Counted from the first letter of the stretch, positions 25,859-33,673 are shown. The stretch is DNA of 37,248 bases from Streptomyces flaveolus (GCF_000716535.1 NZ_JNWV01000059.1:1-37248), one strand, 5' to 3'. The notes: a model not told the origin generated them from the letters alone. Numbers and translations: made by a program.

Positions 25859-26620
25859 TCATCGGCCGAGCCAGCCACCGTCGACCGGCAGGATCGCGCC
25901 GGAGACGTAGCGCGCGGCGTCCGACGCCAAGAAGACAGCGGCACCGGCGATGTCCTCCGCCGTTCCCCACCGCCCTGCCGGGATCCGTTCGAGGATCGCG
26001 CGGGACCGGTCGGGGTCGTCCCGAAGGGCCTGGGTGTTGTCGGTCGCGATGTAACCCGGGGCGATGCCGTTGACGGTCACGCCGCGTCCGGCCCACTCGT
26101 TCGAGAGCGCCCGGACCAGTCCCGCCACGCCGGACTTGGCGGCCGCATAGCCCGGTACATTGATCCCGCCCTGGAACGAGAGCAGGGAGGCGGTGAAGAC
26201 GATGCGCCCGTACTGTGCCTCCAGCATCCGCCGCCCGAGAACCTGGCTGAGTACGAAGGTGCTGGTGAGATCGACTTCGAGTACTTCGTCGAACCATTCC
26301 AGGGGATGCTCGGCCGCGGGAGCGCGGCGGATGGTCCCGGCGTTGTTGACCAGGATGTCCACCGGCCGCTCGCCTGCGGCGAGTTCCTCGGCGAAGCGGG
26401 TCACCTGCCGCCGGTCCGCGAAGTCGACGCGGTGTCCGGAGAACTCACGGCCGAGCCGGCGCACGCGGTCGCCGATCGCCGATGAGGCCGGATCGAGGGT
26501 GGCGGAGAGTCCGACGATGTCGGCGCCCGCGGCGGCCAGAGCCTCGGCGACGGCGAATCCGATTCCACGCTTGACCCCCGTCACGACGGCCAGGCGCCCG
26601 GTCAGATCGTACGGGTTCAT
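25859..26620 (-). CDS. Short-chain dehydrogenase (KduD / 2-keto-3-deoxy-aldonate dehydrogenase type)
   Basis: A 253-residue classical SDR. NAD-binding TGVKRGIG at 14-21, NNAG at 92-95, and catalytic Ser145, Tyr158, Lys162 (YAAAK) are present; it ends in VSGAILPVDGGWLGR. The opening NPYDLTGRLAVVTG and overall layout resemble 2-deoxy-D-gluconate 3-dehydrogenase/KduD and 2-keto-3-deoxy-L-fuconate dehydrogenases. In the pathway it would oxidise the dehydratase product to the diketo acid. ATG 26620 overlaps the preceding alcohol dehydrogenase stop (ATGA), forming a two-gene operon controlled from operator C. Confidence 0.9.
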   Translation of the reverse strand: MNPYDLTGRLAVVTGVKRGIGFAVAEALAAAGADIVGLSATLDPASSAIGDRVRRLGREFSGHRVDFADRRQVTRFAEELAAGERPVDILVNNAGTIRRAPAAEHPLEWFDEVLEVDLTSTFVLSQVLGRRMLEAQYGRIVFTASLLSFQGGINVPGYAAAKSGVAGLVRALSNEWAGRGVTVNGIAPGYIATDNTQALRDDPDRSRAILERIPAGRWGTAEDIAGAAVFLASDAARYVSGAILPVDGGWLGR

Positions 26621-27636
26621 GACGCGCTCACCTCGACGAGCAGCTTCATCGCCCGCCCGGTCTCGAGGAGGCCGAAGGCCGATTCGACCTCTCGCAGGGG
26701 CACGACGCCCGTGATGAGCTGCTCGGCCGGGATGGCTCCCTCGGCCAAGAGCTCGATGGCGCGCTCGAAGTCGTGGCGTTGGTAGACCCGTGCACCGAGC
26801 AACGTCAGTTCCCGCCAGAACACGCGGTGCAGGTCGATCGGCCGCGGTTGCGAGTGGATGGCCACCACCACGAGCGTGCCGCGGACCTTCGCCAGACTGG
26901 TGGCGCCGAGCACGGCGGCGGCCGAACCGGAGACTTCGAACACGACGTCCGCTCCGGCGCCGTCCGTCCACTCCTCCACCCAGGAGACCTGGTCGGCCGA
27001 CGACGCGTCCAGCGTCGTCAGCCCCATCTTCTCGGCGGCGGCCCGCCGGGTCGCGTCGACCTCGGCGACCACGACCTCGGCGCCGAACGCGGCGGCAACG
27101 ATCGCGATCAGCACGCCGATCGGGCCCGCACCGATGACGACCGCCTTGTCGCCTGCGGCGAGTCCGGATCGTCGTACGTCGTGAACGGCCACCGCGACGG
27201 GCTCCACGAGCGCGGCGTTGCGCAGCGAGATGTCCGAGGGCAGCCGCACGAGTGTCGACGCCGGCACATTCCAGTACTCCTGAAGGGCTCCCGGGCTGTC
27301 GATGCCTATGAAGTCCAGGTTCTGGCAGATGTGCTCGTTCCCCGCACGGCAGGCCGGGCAGGTGCCGTCCCAGGCCAGTGGCATGACAGTCACCGCATCG
27401 CCCTCCGACCAGCCCTCCACGCCGGCGCCGAGGGCGACGATGGTGCCCGACATCTCGTGTCCGATCGTCGCCGGCCTGCTGACCCGACCGTCCATGTCCC
27501 CATGGAACACGTGAAGGTCCGTGCCGCAGATTCCGACGTAGGCAACGGCGATGCGCACCTCCCCCGCACTCGGCTCGACCGGTTCCCGCTCCTCGACCGT
27601 CATTTTGCGGGCGCCCGCGTAGCTTGCCGCCAACAT
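26617..27636 (-). CDS. Zinc-dependent medium-chain alcohol/polyol dehydrogenase
   Basis: A 339-residue MDR-family dehydrogenase of the threonine/sorbitol dehydrogenase type. Catalytic-zinc ligands are Cys37 (GICGTD) and His60-Glu61 (IGHEMSG); the nucleotide fold is VIGAGPIGVLIAI. The structural zinc lobe normally has four Cys; here Cys93, Cys96 and Cys104 remain, but the first is Asp90 (WDGTCPACRAGNEHIC). ATG 27636 is used with GGGAG upstream. The role in the deoxyhexose pathway is open: it could oxidise the sugar or a hydroxy/keto intermediate, or act on a lactaldehyde-type product. First gene of the adh-SDR operon. Confidence 0.9.
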   Translation of the reverse strand: MLAASYAGARKMTVEEREPVEPSAGEVRIAVAYVGICGTDLHVFHGDMDGRVSRPATIGHEMSGTIVALGAGVEGWSEGDAVTVMPLAWDGTCPACRAGNEHICQNLDFIGIDSPGALQEYWNVPASTLVRLPSDISLRNAALVEPVAVAVHDVRRSGLAAGDKAVVIGAGPIGVLIAIVAAAFGAEVVVAEVDATRRAAAEKMGLTTLDASSADQVSWVEEWTDGAGADVVFEVSGSAAAVLGATSLAKVRGTLVVVAIHSQPRPIDLHRVFWRELTLLGARVYQRHDFERAIELLAEGAIPAEQLITGVVPLREVESAFGLLETGRAMKLLVEVSAS

Positions 27637-27703
27637 ACCGATCGACTCCCTCTCGCCATGTCGCAGGCCGCACCGGCCCACAGGGGTGACACAACCTAAC
27701 AGG

Positions 27704-27721
27704 AAACATCATACGTATGCT
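27704..27721 (+). promoter_or_regulatory. Deoxyhexose-regulon operator C, in the divergent adh/AKR promoter
   Basis: AAACATCATACGTATGCT, identical over 18 bases to site D2. It lies in the 88-bp gap between the leftward alcohol dehydrogenase (start 27636) and the rightward aldo/keto reductase (27725), so one site could control both directions. Confidence 0.88.
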
Positions 27722-27724
27722 GTC

Positions 27725-28774
27725 ATGGTAGAACTCGACCTCGTGACCAGCAAGCAACCGCCGCGCGACCACGCGCCCACGGAAAAGACGCTGCCCGTCC
27801 GGAGCCTGCGCACCGGGCACCGGCTCACGGAACTGGGCCTGGGCGCAGCCCAGTTCGGCAATCTGTTCACCGAGACGACCGACGACGAGTCGTGTCGCGC
27901 CGTCAGAACCGCAGCCGAGGAGGGGATCCGCTACCTCGACACAGCGCCGCATTACGGCCTCGGGCTGTCCGAACGGCGCCTGGGGCACGCCCTGCGTGCG
28001 ACCCCTCGACAAGGTGTGGTCATCTCCTCGAAGGTCGGGCGTCTGCTCGTCGACAGCCCGGACACGGCTGACCGGCTCGACGACGACGGGTTCGTCGTGC
28101 CGGCGACGATGAGACGGGTCTGGGACTTCAGCCGCGACGGGATCCTTCGTTCCGTGGAGGAGTCGCTTGCGCGGCTCGGGACCGACCGGCTCGACATCGC
28201 CTACCTGCACGATCCGGACGACCACTGGGGGCCGGCATCGTCGAGCGGGATCACCGCACTGACCGAGCTCCGGGACCAGGGCGTCGTCGGCGCCATCGGT
28301 GCCGGCATGAACCAGGCGGCCATGCTGACCGAGTTCGTGAGGCGGACCGACGTCGATGTGGTCATGGTCGCCGGGCGGTTCACCCTTCTCGATCAATCGG
28401 CCCTGGACGACCTGCTGCCCGCCGCCCATGCGCGCGGCGTCGGCGTCGTCGCCGCGGCGGTCTACAACTCCGGGTTGTTGAGCACTACGGCCGTGGACGG
28501 CTCGGCGTACTACGACTACGGGGCAGCGCCGCGGTCCGTCGTCGACCGCGCCGCCCGCATCGCAGCCATCTGCGAGCGGCACGGCGTCGAGCTTCCCGCC
28601 GCCGCCATCCACTACCCGCTGCGCCATCCCGCGGTCACCTCGGTGGTGACCGGAATGCGCACCGCTGAGCACGTGCGCAGCAATGTCGCGCGGTATCGGG
28701 CGGTGATCCCGGAGGCGCTGTGGGAGGAACTGCACTTCACGGGACTCGTTCCGGACCCCGCCCGCACGGGCTAG
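27725..28774 (+). CDS. Aldo/keto reductase (probable L-fucose/deoxyhexose 1-dehydrogenase)
   Basis: A 349-residue aldo/keto reductase. The catalytic tetrad is complete: Asp72 and Tyr77 (YLDTAPHYG), Lys103 (SSKVG), His162 (YLHDPDD). Size and the VYNSGLLSTTAVDGSAYYDY region are like D-threo-aldose/L-fucose 1-dehydrogenases. With lactonase, dehydratase and SDR nearby, the first oxidation of the free sugar to its lactone is the natural role. The start is uncertain: ATG 27725 lies only three bases after operator C and has no ribosome site; GTG 27743 is another choice. A leaderless transcript would explain this. Monocistronic or running into the glycosidase region, which has its own operators. Confidence 0.88.
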   Translation: MVELDLVTSKQPPRDHAPTEKTLPVRSLRTGHRLTELGLGAAQFGNLFTETTDDESCRAVRTAAEEGIRYLDTAPHYGLGLSERRLGHALRATPRQGVVISSKVGRLLVDSPDTADRLDDDGFVVPATMRRVWDFSRDGILRSVEESLARLGTDRLDIAYLHDPDDHWGPASSSGITALTELRDQGVVGAIGAGMNQAAMLTEFVRRTDVDVVMVAGRFTLLDQSALDDLLPAAHARGVGVVAAAVYNSGLLSTTAVDGSAYYDYGAAPRSVVDRAARIAAICERHGVELPAAAIHYPLRHPAVTSVVTGMRTAEHVRSNVARYRAVIPEALWEELHFTGLVPDPARTG

Positions 28775-28792
28775 AACTCCAGGGCCTCAACT

Positions 28793-28810
28793 AAACATCG
28801 TACGAATCTT
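28793..28810 (+). promoter_or_regulatory. Deoxyhexose-regulon operator D1 (degenerate)
   Basis: AAACATCGTACGAATCTT matches sites C and D2 at 14 of 18 positions. It lies exactly 23 bp before D2, about two helical turns, so a repressor could occupy both on the same face of DNA ahead of the beta-helix gene. Confidence 0.7.
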
Positions 28811-28815
28811 GTCGC

Positions 28816-28833
28816 AAACATCATACGTATGCT
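28816..28833 (+). promoter_or_regulatory. Deoxyhexose-regulon operator D2, upstream of the beta-helix glycosidase
   Basis: AAACATCATACGTATGCT, identical to site C, 48 bp upstream of the secreted beta-helix gene. It ties that extracellular protein to the same regulator as the importer and catabolic enzymes. Confidence 0.88.
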
Positions 28834-28880
28834 AACCCTGTGGCGGGCCTCAAGGCCCCAGTCACAGGAAGCGATCGAAC

Positions 28881-31529
28881 ATGACATCGACGTCAGACTC
28901 GACACGCTCGGTGAGCGCTCGATGGAGGCGCAGGGCGGGACTCCTCGCGACGCTCGGCACCTGCGCCGCCATCGCATCAGCACTCATTCCCCTCCAGGCG
29001 CAGGCCGCGCCCCGGACGGTGTACTTCGCGGCGCCGGACGGGAAGGACTCCGGACCCTGCAGCCCGTCGCAGCCGTGCTCACTCGAGCGCGCTCAGCACG
29101 TCGCCCGCCCGGCGGCCAAGCAGGGTGACGTGAGCGTTCAGCTCGCCGACGGCACCTATCGCCTTTCCGAGCCCCTCCGGTTCGGACCCGGCGACGGCGG
29201 CGGCAACCACACCATCCACTGGACCGCCGCCCCGGACGCCCACCCCGTCATCACCGGTGCCAAGAAGGTCACCCGATGGTCCAAGTCCGAGGCAGGCGCG
29301 GGCATCTGGGAGGCGGACACCCCCCGCGGCCTCGACACCCGCCAGCTCTATGTGAACGGCGTGATCGCACCTCGCGCCGCCATCCGGCTGGCCAACACGG
29401 ACGTCACCCCCACCGCAACCGGACTCACCATCAAGAACCCGGCACTGAACTACCTCGCCACGCTCCCCGATCAGGAGCGCATCGAGTTCGAGTCCCTCGG
29501 CGACTTCACGAACCGCTACTCGCCGGTTCAGAGCATCAGCGGCAGCGAGATCACGATGGCGCAACCGGCGTGGGACAACAACACGTGGGGCTGGGACACC
29601 GTCCAGAACTCGTTCCTGGCCGGACCGAGCTGGTATCTCGACAACTCGCTGAAGTTCCTCACCCAGGTCGGCCAGTGGTACGTGGATCCGGGTGCCGGGA
29701 AGCTCTACTACAAGCCTGCGGACGGGGTCGACCCCAACCGGCTCGACATCGAGCTTCCCCAACTGGAGACACTGATCAGCATCGGCGGGACGTATGACAG
29801 GCCGGTGACCGGTCTCGCCTTCGACGGCATCCAGTTCTCCGGGACCTCCTGGCTCGGCCCCTCGACCGACGGGTACGCGGACCAGCAGAACGGCCTCTTC
29901 ATCAAGGGCGCCTACAAGTACCGCCCCGCCGACGCCTTCACCAGCTGCTCGCGCGGCTGCGAGATGTTCGAACGAGCGCGCACCAGCTGGTACCAGGAGC
30001 CCGCCGCCGTCCAGGTCTCCGCCGCCAGCCGCATCTCGTTCACCGGCAACACGTTCACCAACCTGGGTCAGTCTGCGCTGGGCATCGGAAATGACGCCAA
30101 CGCCACGCGGACCGGCGTCGGACTGGGCGCCAGCGACATCGACGTCGTCGGCAACCGGTTCACGGAGAACAGCGGTCACGGCATAGCGGTCGGCGGCGTA
30201 CTGCCCGACGCGCACCACCCCGGCGACCCGAGAATGACCAACCGGGACATCCTGATCGCCGACAACACGATCAACCGCGTGGCGGTGGACTACAAGGACA
30301 ACAGCGGCATCCTCAGCACCTACGTCACAGACGCCCGCATCCTGCACAACGAGGTCTCCAACGTCCCCTACGACGGCATCGACACCGGCTACGGCTGGGG
30401 CATCAACGACGCCGGAGGGTCGAACGACTACGTCGACCGTGGCTACTACAAGTGGAACACGCTGTACACGACGCCGACCACGCTCAAGAACAACCGCATC
30501 GAGGGCAACCTCGTGCACAACACGAAGGCACGTTTCGCCGACGGCGGGTCGGTCTACAACCTCTCCGCCAGCCCGGGAACCGTGGTCGCCAAGAACTACC
30601 TGTTCAACATCTCAGGAGTCGGCCTCTACCTCGACGAGGGCTCGCGCTCGATGACCTATGAGAACAACGTGGTCCAGGGCGGATCCTTCCTCTTCACCAA
30701 CGCATACAGCCTCCGCAACAACACCAGCGACAACGTCATCCAGAACAACTGGTACAACTCGGGTGGCGCCTCGACGCCGAACGCCGCGGCGCACAACAAC
30801 AAGCTGATCAACAACGTCAAGGTCTCCGGGGCCAACTGGCCCGCGGGCGCACGAGAGGTCATCTGCCAGGCGGGGGTCGCGCCGCAGTTCCGGACATCGC
30901 TCAACGCGAACCAGTTCGGCTTCAGCGGATGCGACGTCGACGCACCAGTGGCAGCCGGCTTCGCCACCGCCGGTGGTTCGGCTGTCAGCCCCTACTTCGG
31001 CCAGAGCGGGGGCGGATTCGGGATCGCGGCGGCCGGCGCCGACGTATGGGGTGCGGGCGATCAGCGTGACGACCAGTTCGGTTCGGTCTACCGGGCCGGT
31101 GCCCTGGGGGCCGGTTCGAGCGTCTCCGCCCGAGTCGTCGCAGTCAACGACGCCAATCCCTGGGCCAAGTCCGGTGTCATGGTCCGCAACGACATGACCA
31201 AGGCGGGGAGGTCCGCCGGGTATGCCGTCGTCGCGGTGACCGCTCGCAACGGCGTCGTGTTCCAGTGGGACACCGACGGCGACGGATATCTGGACGCCGA
31301 TGCCCGCGCCGCTGTCGACGTCTTCCGCCCCGTCTGGGTGAAACTCACCCGGTCCGGAACCTCGTTCGGCGCCTCGTACTCCTACGACGGCGCGAACTTT
31401 GTCGCGATCGGACAGCCCGTGACATTGACCTCGGGCGCAGCCAAGCAGGTCGCCGGAATCTTCTCCACGTCCCATGACGTGAGCCAGTCAGCGATCAACC
31501 AGTTCGACGCGGTCGCCGTCACACCGTGA
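28881..31529 (+). CDS. Secreted right-handed parallel beta-helix protein, GH141-like (possible alpha-L-fucosidase)
   Basis: An 882-residue secreted protein. The signal peptide has a basic RWRRR stretch, a hydrophobic core and cleavage after Ala-Gln-Ala (about residue 42). The mature part opens TVYFAAPDGKDSGPC...LERAQ, the usual start of parallel beta-helix carbohydrate-active proteins. Beta-helix coils rich in N-N-x-I/V patterns extend to about residue 690 (NRFTENSGHGIAVGG, NRIEGNLVHNT). Architecture resembles GH141, a family including an alpha-L-fucosidase; the co-regulated deoxyhexose genes favour that reading. The last 180 residues form a separate beta-sandwich-like domain (KSGVMVRNDMTKAG, VVFQWDTDGDGYLD). 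ATG 28881 follows AGGAAGCG. A pectate-lyase-like activity is not excluded. Confidence 0.82.
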   Translation: MTSTSDSTRSVSARWRRRAGLLATLGTCAAIASALIPLQAQAAPRTVYFAAPDGKDSGPCSPSQPCSLERAQHVARPAAKQGDVSVQLADGTYRLSEPLRFGPGDGGGNHTIHWTAAPDAHPVITGAKKVTRWSKSEAGAGIWEADTPRGLDTRQLYVNGVIAPRAAIRLANTDVTPTATGLTIKNPALNYLATLPDQERIEFESLGDFTNRYSPVQSISGSEITMAQPAWDNNTWGWDTVQNSFLAGPSWYLDNSLKFLTQVGQWYVDPGAGKLYYKPADGVDPNRLDIELPQLETLISIGGTYDRPVTGLAFDGIQFSGTSWLGPSTDGYADQQNGLFIKGAYKYRPADAFTSCSRGCEMFERARTSWYQEPAAVQVSAASRISFTGNTFTNLGQSALGIGNDANATRTGVGLGASDIDVVGNRFTENSGHGIAVGGVLPDAHHPGDPRMTNRDILIADNTINRVAVDYKDNSGILSTYVTDARILHNEVSNVPYDGIDTGYGWGINDAGGSNDYVDRGYYKWNTLYTTPTTLKNNRIEGNLVHNTKARFADGGSVYNLSASPGTVVAKNYLFNISGVGLYLDEGSRSMTYENNVVQGGSFLFTNAYSLRNNTSDNVIQNNWYNSGGASTPNAAAHNNKLINNVKVSGANWPAGAREVICQAGVAPQFRTSLNANQFGFSGCDVDAPVAAGFATAGGSAVSPYFGQSGGGFGIAAAGADVWGAGDQRDDQFGSVYRAGALGAGSSVSARVVAVNDANPWAKSGVMVRNDMTKAGRSAGYAVVAVTARNGVVFQWDTDGDGYLDADARAAVDVFRPVWVKLTRSGTSFGASYSYDGANFVAIGQPVTLTSGAAKQVAGIFSTSHDVSQSAINQFDAVAVTP

Positions 31530-31580
31530 CCACGCCGTAGGTGCCGATCACTCAGGCCGCGACAGGTGCGGCCGACCGGT

Positions 31581-31612
31581 CGTGCGGGGCGGGCGTACGC
31601 CCGCCCCGCACG
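31581..31612 (+). terminator. Terminator hairpin after the beta-helix gene
   Basis: A perfect palindrome with 16-bp arms: CGTGCGGGGCGGGCGT and its complement, with no spare loop bases, followed by a pyrimidine-rich CCCTTCTGTTCTT. It lies about 50 bp beyond the stop and marks the right end of the deoxyhexose region. Confidence 0.8.
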
Positions 31613-31620
31613 GCCCTTCT

Positions 31621-31720
31621 GTTCTTGGAACCCGGGGCGGTGTACACGGGCACTGGCAAGCCCTTCGAGGACGGCAAGCACGAGCCGGGGACGTCCGACT
31701 TCTACTGGGGCGTGTTGTGA
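31621..31720 (+). pseudogene. C-terminal fragment of an unrecognised protein
   Basis: One plus frame reads GAVYTGTGKPFEDGKHEPGT then SDFYWGVL and a TGA, about 30 residues with protein-like character and no start. It begins directly after the terminator hairpin. Family unknown; probably the stump of a deleted gene. Confidence 0.4.
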
Positions 31721-31797
31721 AAGTGCCTGCTGTGGGTTCGGGAGCGGGCGGAGCGGTGGCCCTTGATCAACGCGGCCGGGCTTCATAACCTCGCTCG

Positions 31798-32229
31798 ATG
31801 GGACATGACGCTCTTCCGACTCTTGAACTCGCCTTCCCGGGTCCGGAACGTGACCGTGGTTTGGCGGCGATCCTGAGCGGTCAGAAGACCGCGCTCACGG
31901 GTCTCCTGGAGATCTACGAACACGCCGGCGAGGCAGTACCGGAGGCCGGACAGCGATTCTGGGTGCTTGATTCCGAAGGTCGTCCGGCCGTCACGATCGA
32001 GCTCGTCGACGTGCGCGTCGTTCCCATGAAGGAGATCGACGACGACTTCGCGCGAGCGGAGGGACGCGGCTACTCCGACGTGGCGGAGTGGCGGGCAGCG
32101 CACGAAGAGTTCTTCCAGAGCGATGGCGTGAGCGGGTATCTGGGACACACCCCAGTCATTGATGACGACACCCTTGTCGTTGCAGAACGCTTCCGAGTGG
32201 TCGAGCCCGACGAGTCGGGTGGTCCGTGA
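31798..32229 (+). CDS. ASCH-domain protein
   Basis: A 143-residue ASCH-domain protein. Characteristic features are the FPGPERDRGLAAILSGQKTA opening, with the G-x-K-T/A-T-like GQKTALTG loop, and RFWVLDSEGRPAVTIELVDV strands, then EGRGYSDVAEWRAAHEEFF. The ASCH fold is related to PUA and is thought to bind RNA or nucleic-acid components; a family member is an amidohydrolase for N4-acetylcytidine. ATG 31798 has no clear ribosome site, but the family's usual N-terminus fits it. It stands alone between remnants. Confidence 0.88.
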   Translation: MGHDALPTLELAFPGPERDRGLAAILSGQKTALTGLLEIYEHAGEAVPEAGQRFWVLDSEGRPAVTIELVDVRVVPMKEIDDDFARAEGRGYSDVAEWRAAHEEFFQSDGVSGYLGHTPVIDDDTLVVAERFRVVEPDESGGP

Positions 32230-32295
32230 CCCGCGTCCGACTCGATGGGAGTCCGGGAGGATCAACTGGACAGGCCCTGCTGGGACGGCTGCTGG

Positions 32296-32602
32296 TCATA
32301 GCCACTCGTTGATGGCTGCGACCAGTACGGTCGCCTCGTAACGGACGGCGAGCTTGTCATGTCGCGTGGCGCGAGAGCCGTGGGCCTTAACGGCACGAAC
32401 CTTGTCCGGCTTGGTGCGGGGCCGGCCCGGACCAATGCGGGGCACCCGGATGCCCTCCAGCACAGGCTGGAACTGCGGACTGTCGTGCCTCTGTCCGCCG
32501 GTCACGAGCAGGGAAAAAGGCTTCTGGCCCTACTCGACCGCAAGGTGCGGCTTGGTGGTCAGTCCGCCGCGCGAGCGTCCGAGGCCGTGATCGTCAGGCA
32601 CG
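32296..32602 (-). mobile_element. IS5-family transposase remnant (right copy)
   Basis: Leftward this begins DDHGLGRSRGGLTTKPHLAV, has an in-frame TAG, then SLLVTGGQRHDSPQFQPVLE, GIRVPRIGPGRPRTKPDKVR, a deletion of roughly 60 residues, and HDKLAVRYEATVLVAAINEW-L-stop. It is the C-terminal part of the same transposase type whose N-terminal part survives at 16.5-16.9 kb; both break at DHGLGRS. It is non-functional. Confidence 0.85.
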
Positions 32603-32610
32603 GTGGTGCG

Positions 32611-32841
32611 GCGGTGGAAAGGGGGATCCTTTCCGAAAAGGGCAGGGGATATCCCGGCTTCAAGGCCGCACTCGACCGGATCGGCATCCTGGGCAGCCTG
32701 CGCCGCCTGCTCGCCGGCGTCCGGGGCAAGGACTTCCCCGCGTTCTGCTCACCGATGTCGTACACCGACAAAAATTACGCGAACCGGCGGCACACATCCG
32801 GCATCCACCACATGTCGTCCGACAACCGCAGGAGGTGCTGA
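32611..32841 (+). pseudogene. Unrecognised C-terminal gene fragment next to the IS remnant
   Basis: A plus frame running out of the IS remnant reads GYPGFKAALDRIGILGSLRR, FPAFCSPMSYTDKNYANRRH and ends at TGA 32841. Composition is protein-like but no start exists on this side; the IS insertion or deletion probably removed the 5' end. Family unknown. Confidence 0.35.
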
Positions 32842-32924
32842 CCACCGGCGAACCGCCGGCTGCACAACCGTCCCGGAACCGCTGACCCGAGGTGTCGGGG
32901 CCGCCGCCGTGGCGGGACCGGCGG

Positions 32925-33380
32925 TCAGTCCGACTCCGCCTCCGTGGTGCCGGTGCGGAAGACGGCGGTGACCGCCTTGCCTTCGAGTGCCGGGCGGGCG
33001 TGCCAGGAGTCGGCGAGGGCGGTGACGAGGTGCAGGCCCCGGCCGGACTCGGCCAGGGGGTCCGCCTCCGCCGCGCGCGGCCAGTTCGTCGTCCCGCCCC
33101 GGTCGAAGACCGTCAGCGAGGTGGCGTTCCGGTCGTGGTGGAGCATCAGGCCCCGGACACCGGCCGTGTGGGAGACGGCGTTCGCCACCAGCTCGGTCAC
33201 GACGAGGAGCGCGTCCGGCAACCTCGCTCCGAGGAACTCCGAGCAGGTGTTCCGCACCTCTTCACGGGCCAGCTGCTCCGCCCGGCCGGAACCGGCAAGG
33301 CTGATCACCCGGCAGGCGCCTGCCAACGGCCACGTCTCCACCGGCACGCCTTCCCGGTCAGGACTGAGTGTTCTGTTCAC
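32925..33380 (-). CDS. RsbW/anti-sigma-type ATP-binding protein (HATPase_c_2)
   Basis: A 151-residue GHKL ATP-binding protein. The N-box is ELVANAVSHT (Asn67), the G1 Asp-Gly motif is VFDRGG (93-96) and the G2 motif is ESGRGLHLV (112-119). Streptomyces has dozens of such small kinase-like proteins, related to anti-sigma factor RsbW/SpoIIAB. GTG 33380 follows GGAGG. No sigma factor or anti-anti-sigma gene is adjacent, so its partner is unknown. Upstream, 33431-33450 carries an imperfect AGTTTGATATTCCAACT inverted repeat that may be a regulatory site. Confidence 0.9.
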   Translation of the reverse strand: MNRTLSPDREGVPVETWPLAGACRVISLAGSGRAEQLAREEVRNTCSEFLGARLPDALLVVTELVANAVSHTAGVRGLMLHHDRNATSLTVFDRGGTTNWPRAAEADPLAESGRGLHLVTALADSWHARPALEGKAVTAVFRTGTTEAESD

Positions 33381-33673
33381 GATCGCTGTCCTCCCACCCC
33401 AGAGTCGCTGTTCAGGTCAACAGATCCATTCAGTTTGATATTCCAACTAACTGATCGGACGCATGAGTTGACCAACGGGCATGACGGACCGGCGTGTTGA
33501 GGCAAAAGGGCTGCCCCAACGGCTCGTTCCCGTCCCTCAGCAGCCGTTCACGCCCCTGGCGGCAGCAGGCGAGCGGCGGCCGGTCGTGGACGACCCGCAC
33601 GGAGGGAAACGCACGGAGGGGAACGCGGCAGCGCCGGCTCCCCTCCCCCGTGACACAGGTGAGAGGTACAACG

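Noticed and set aside
25138..26073. Open frames of 250-270 codons in the gap after operator B
   Set aside because: Composition dominated by Arg/Pro/Ala/Ser on both strands with no motif; openness is explained by GC content.
25859..28735. A 958-codon minus frame spanning SDR, dehydrogenase and aldo/keto reductase
   Set aside because: Only its last 253 codons are the genuine SDR; the rest reads across other genes in wrong frames or antisense to the aldo/keto reductase.
16478..32602. Interpreting the two IS5 halves as one element split by a simple insertion
   Set aside because: On the minus strand the N-terminal half would have to be at the higher coordinate; here it is at the lower one. The left copy also has its own NEWL-stop end, so these are two separately decayed copies or a more complex rearrangement.
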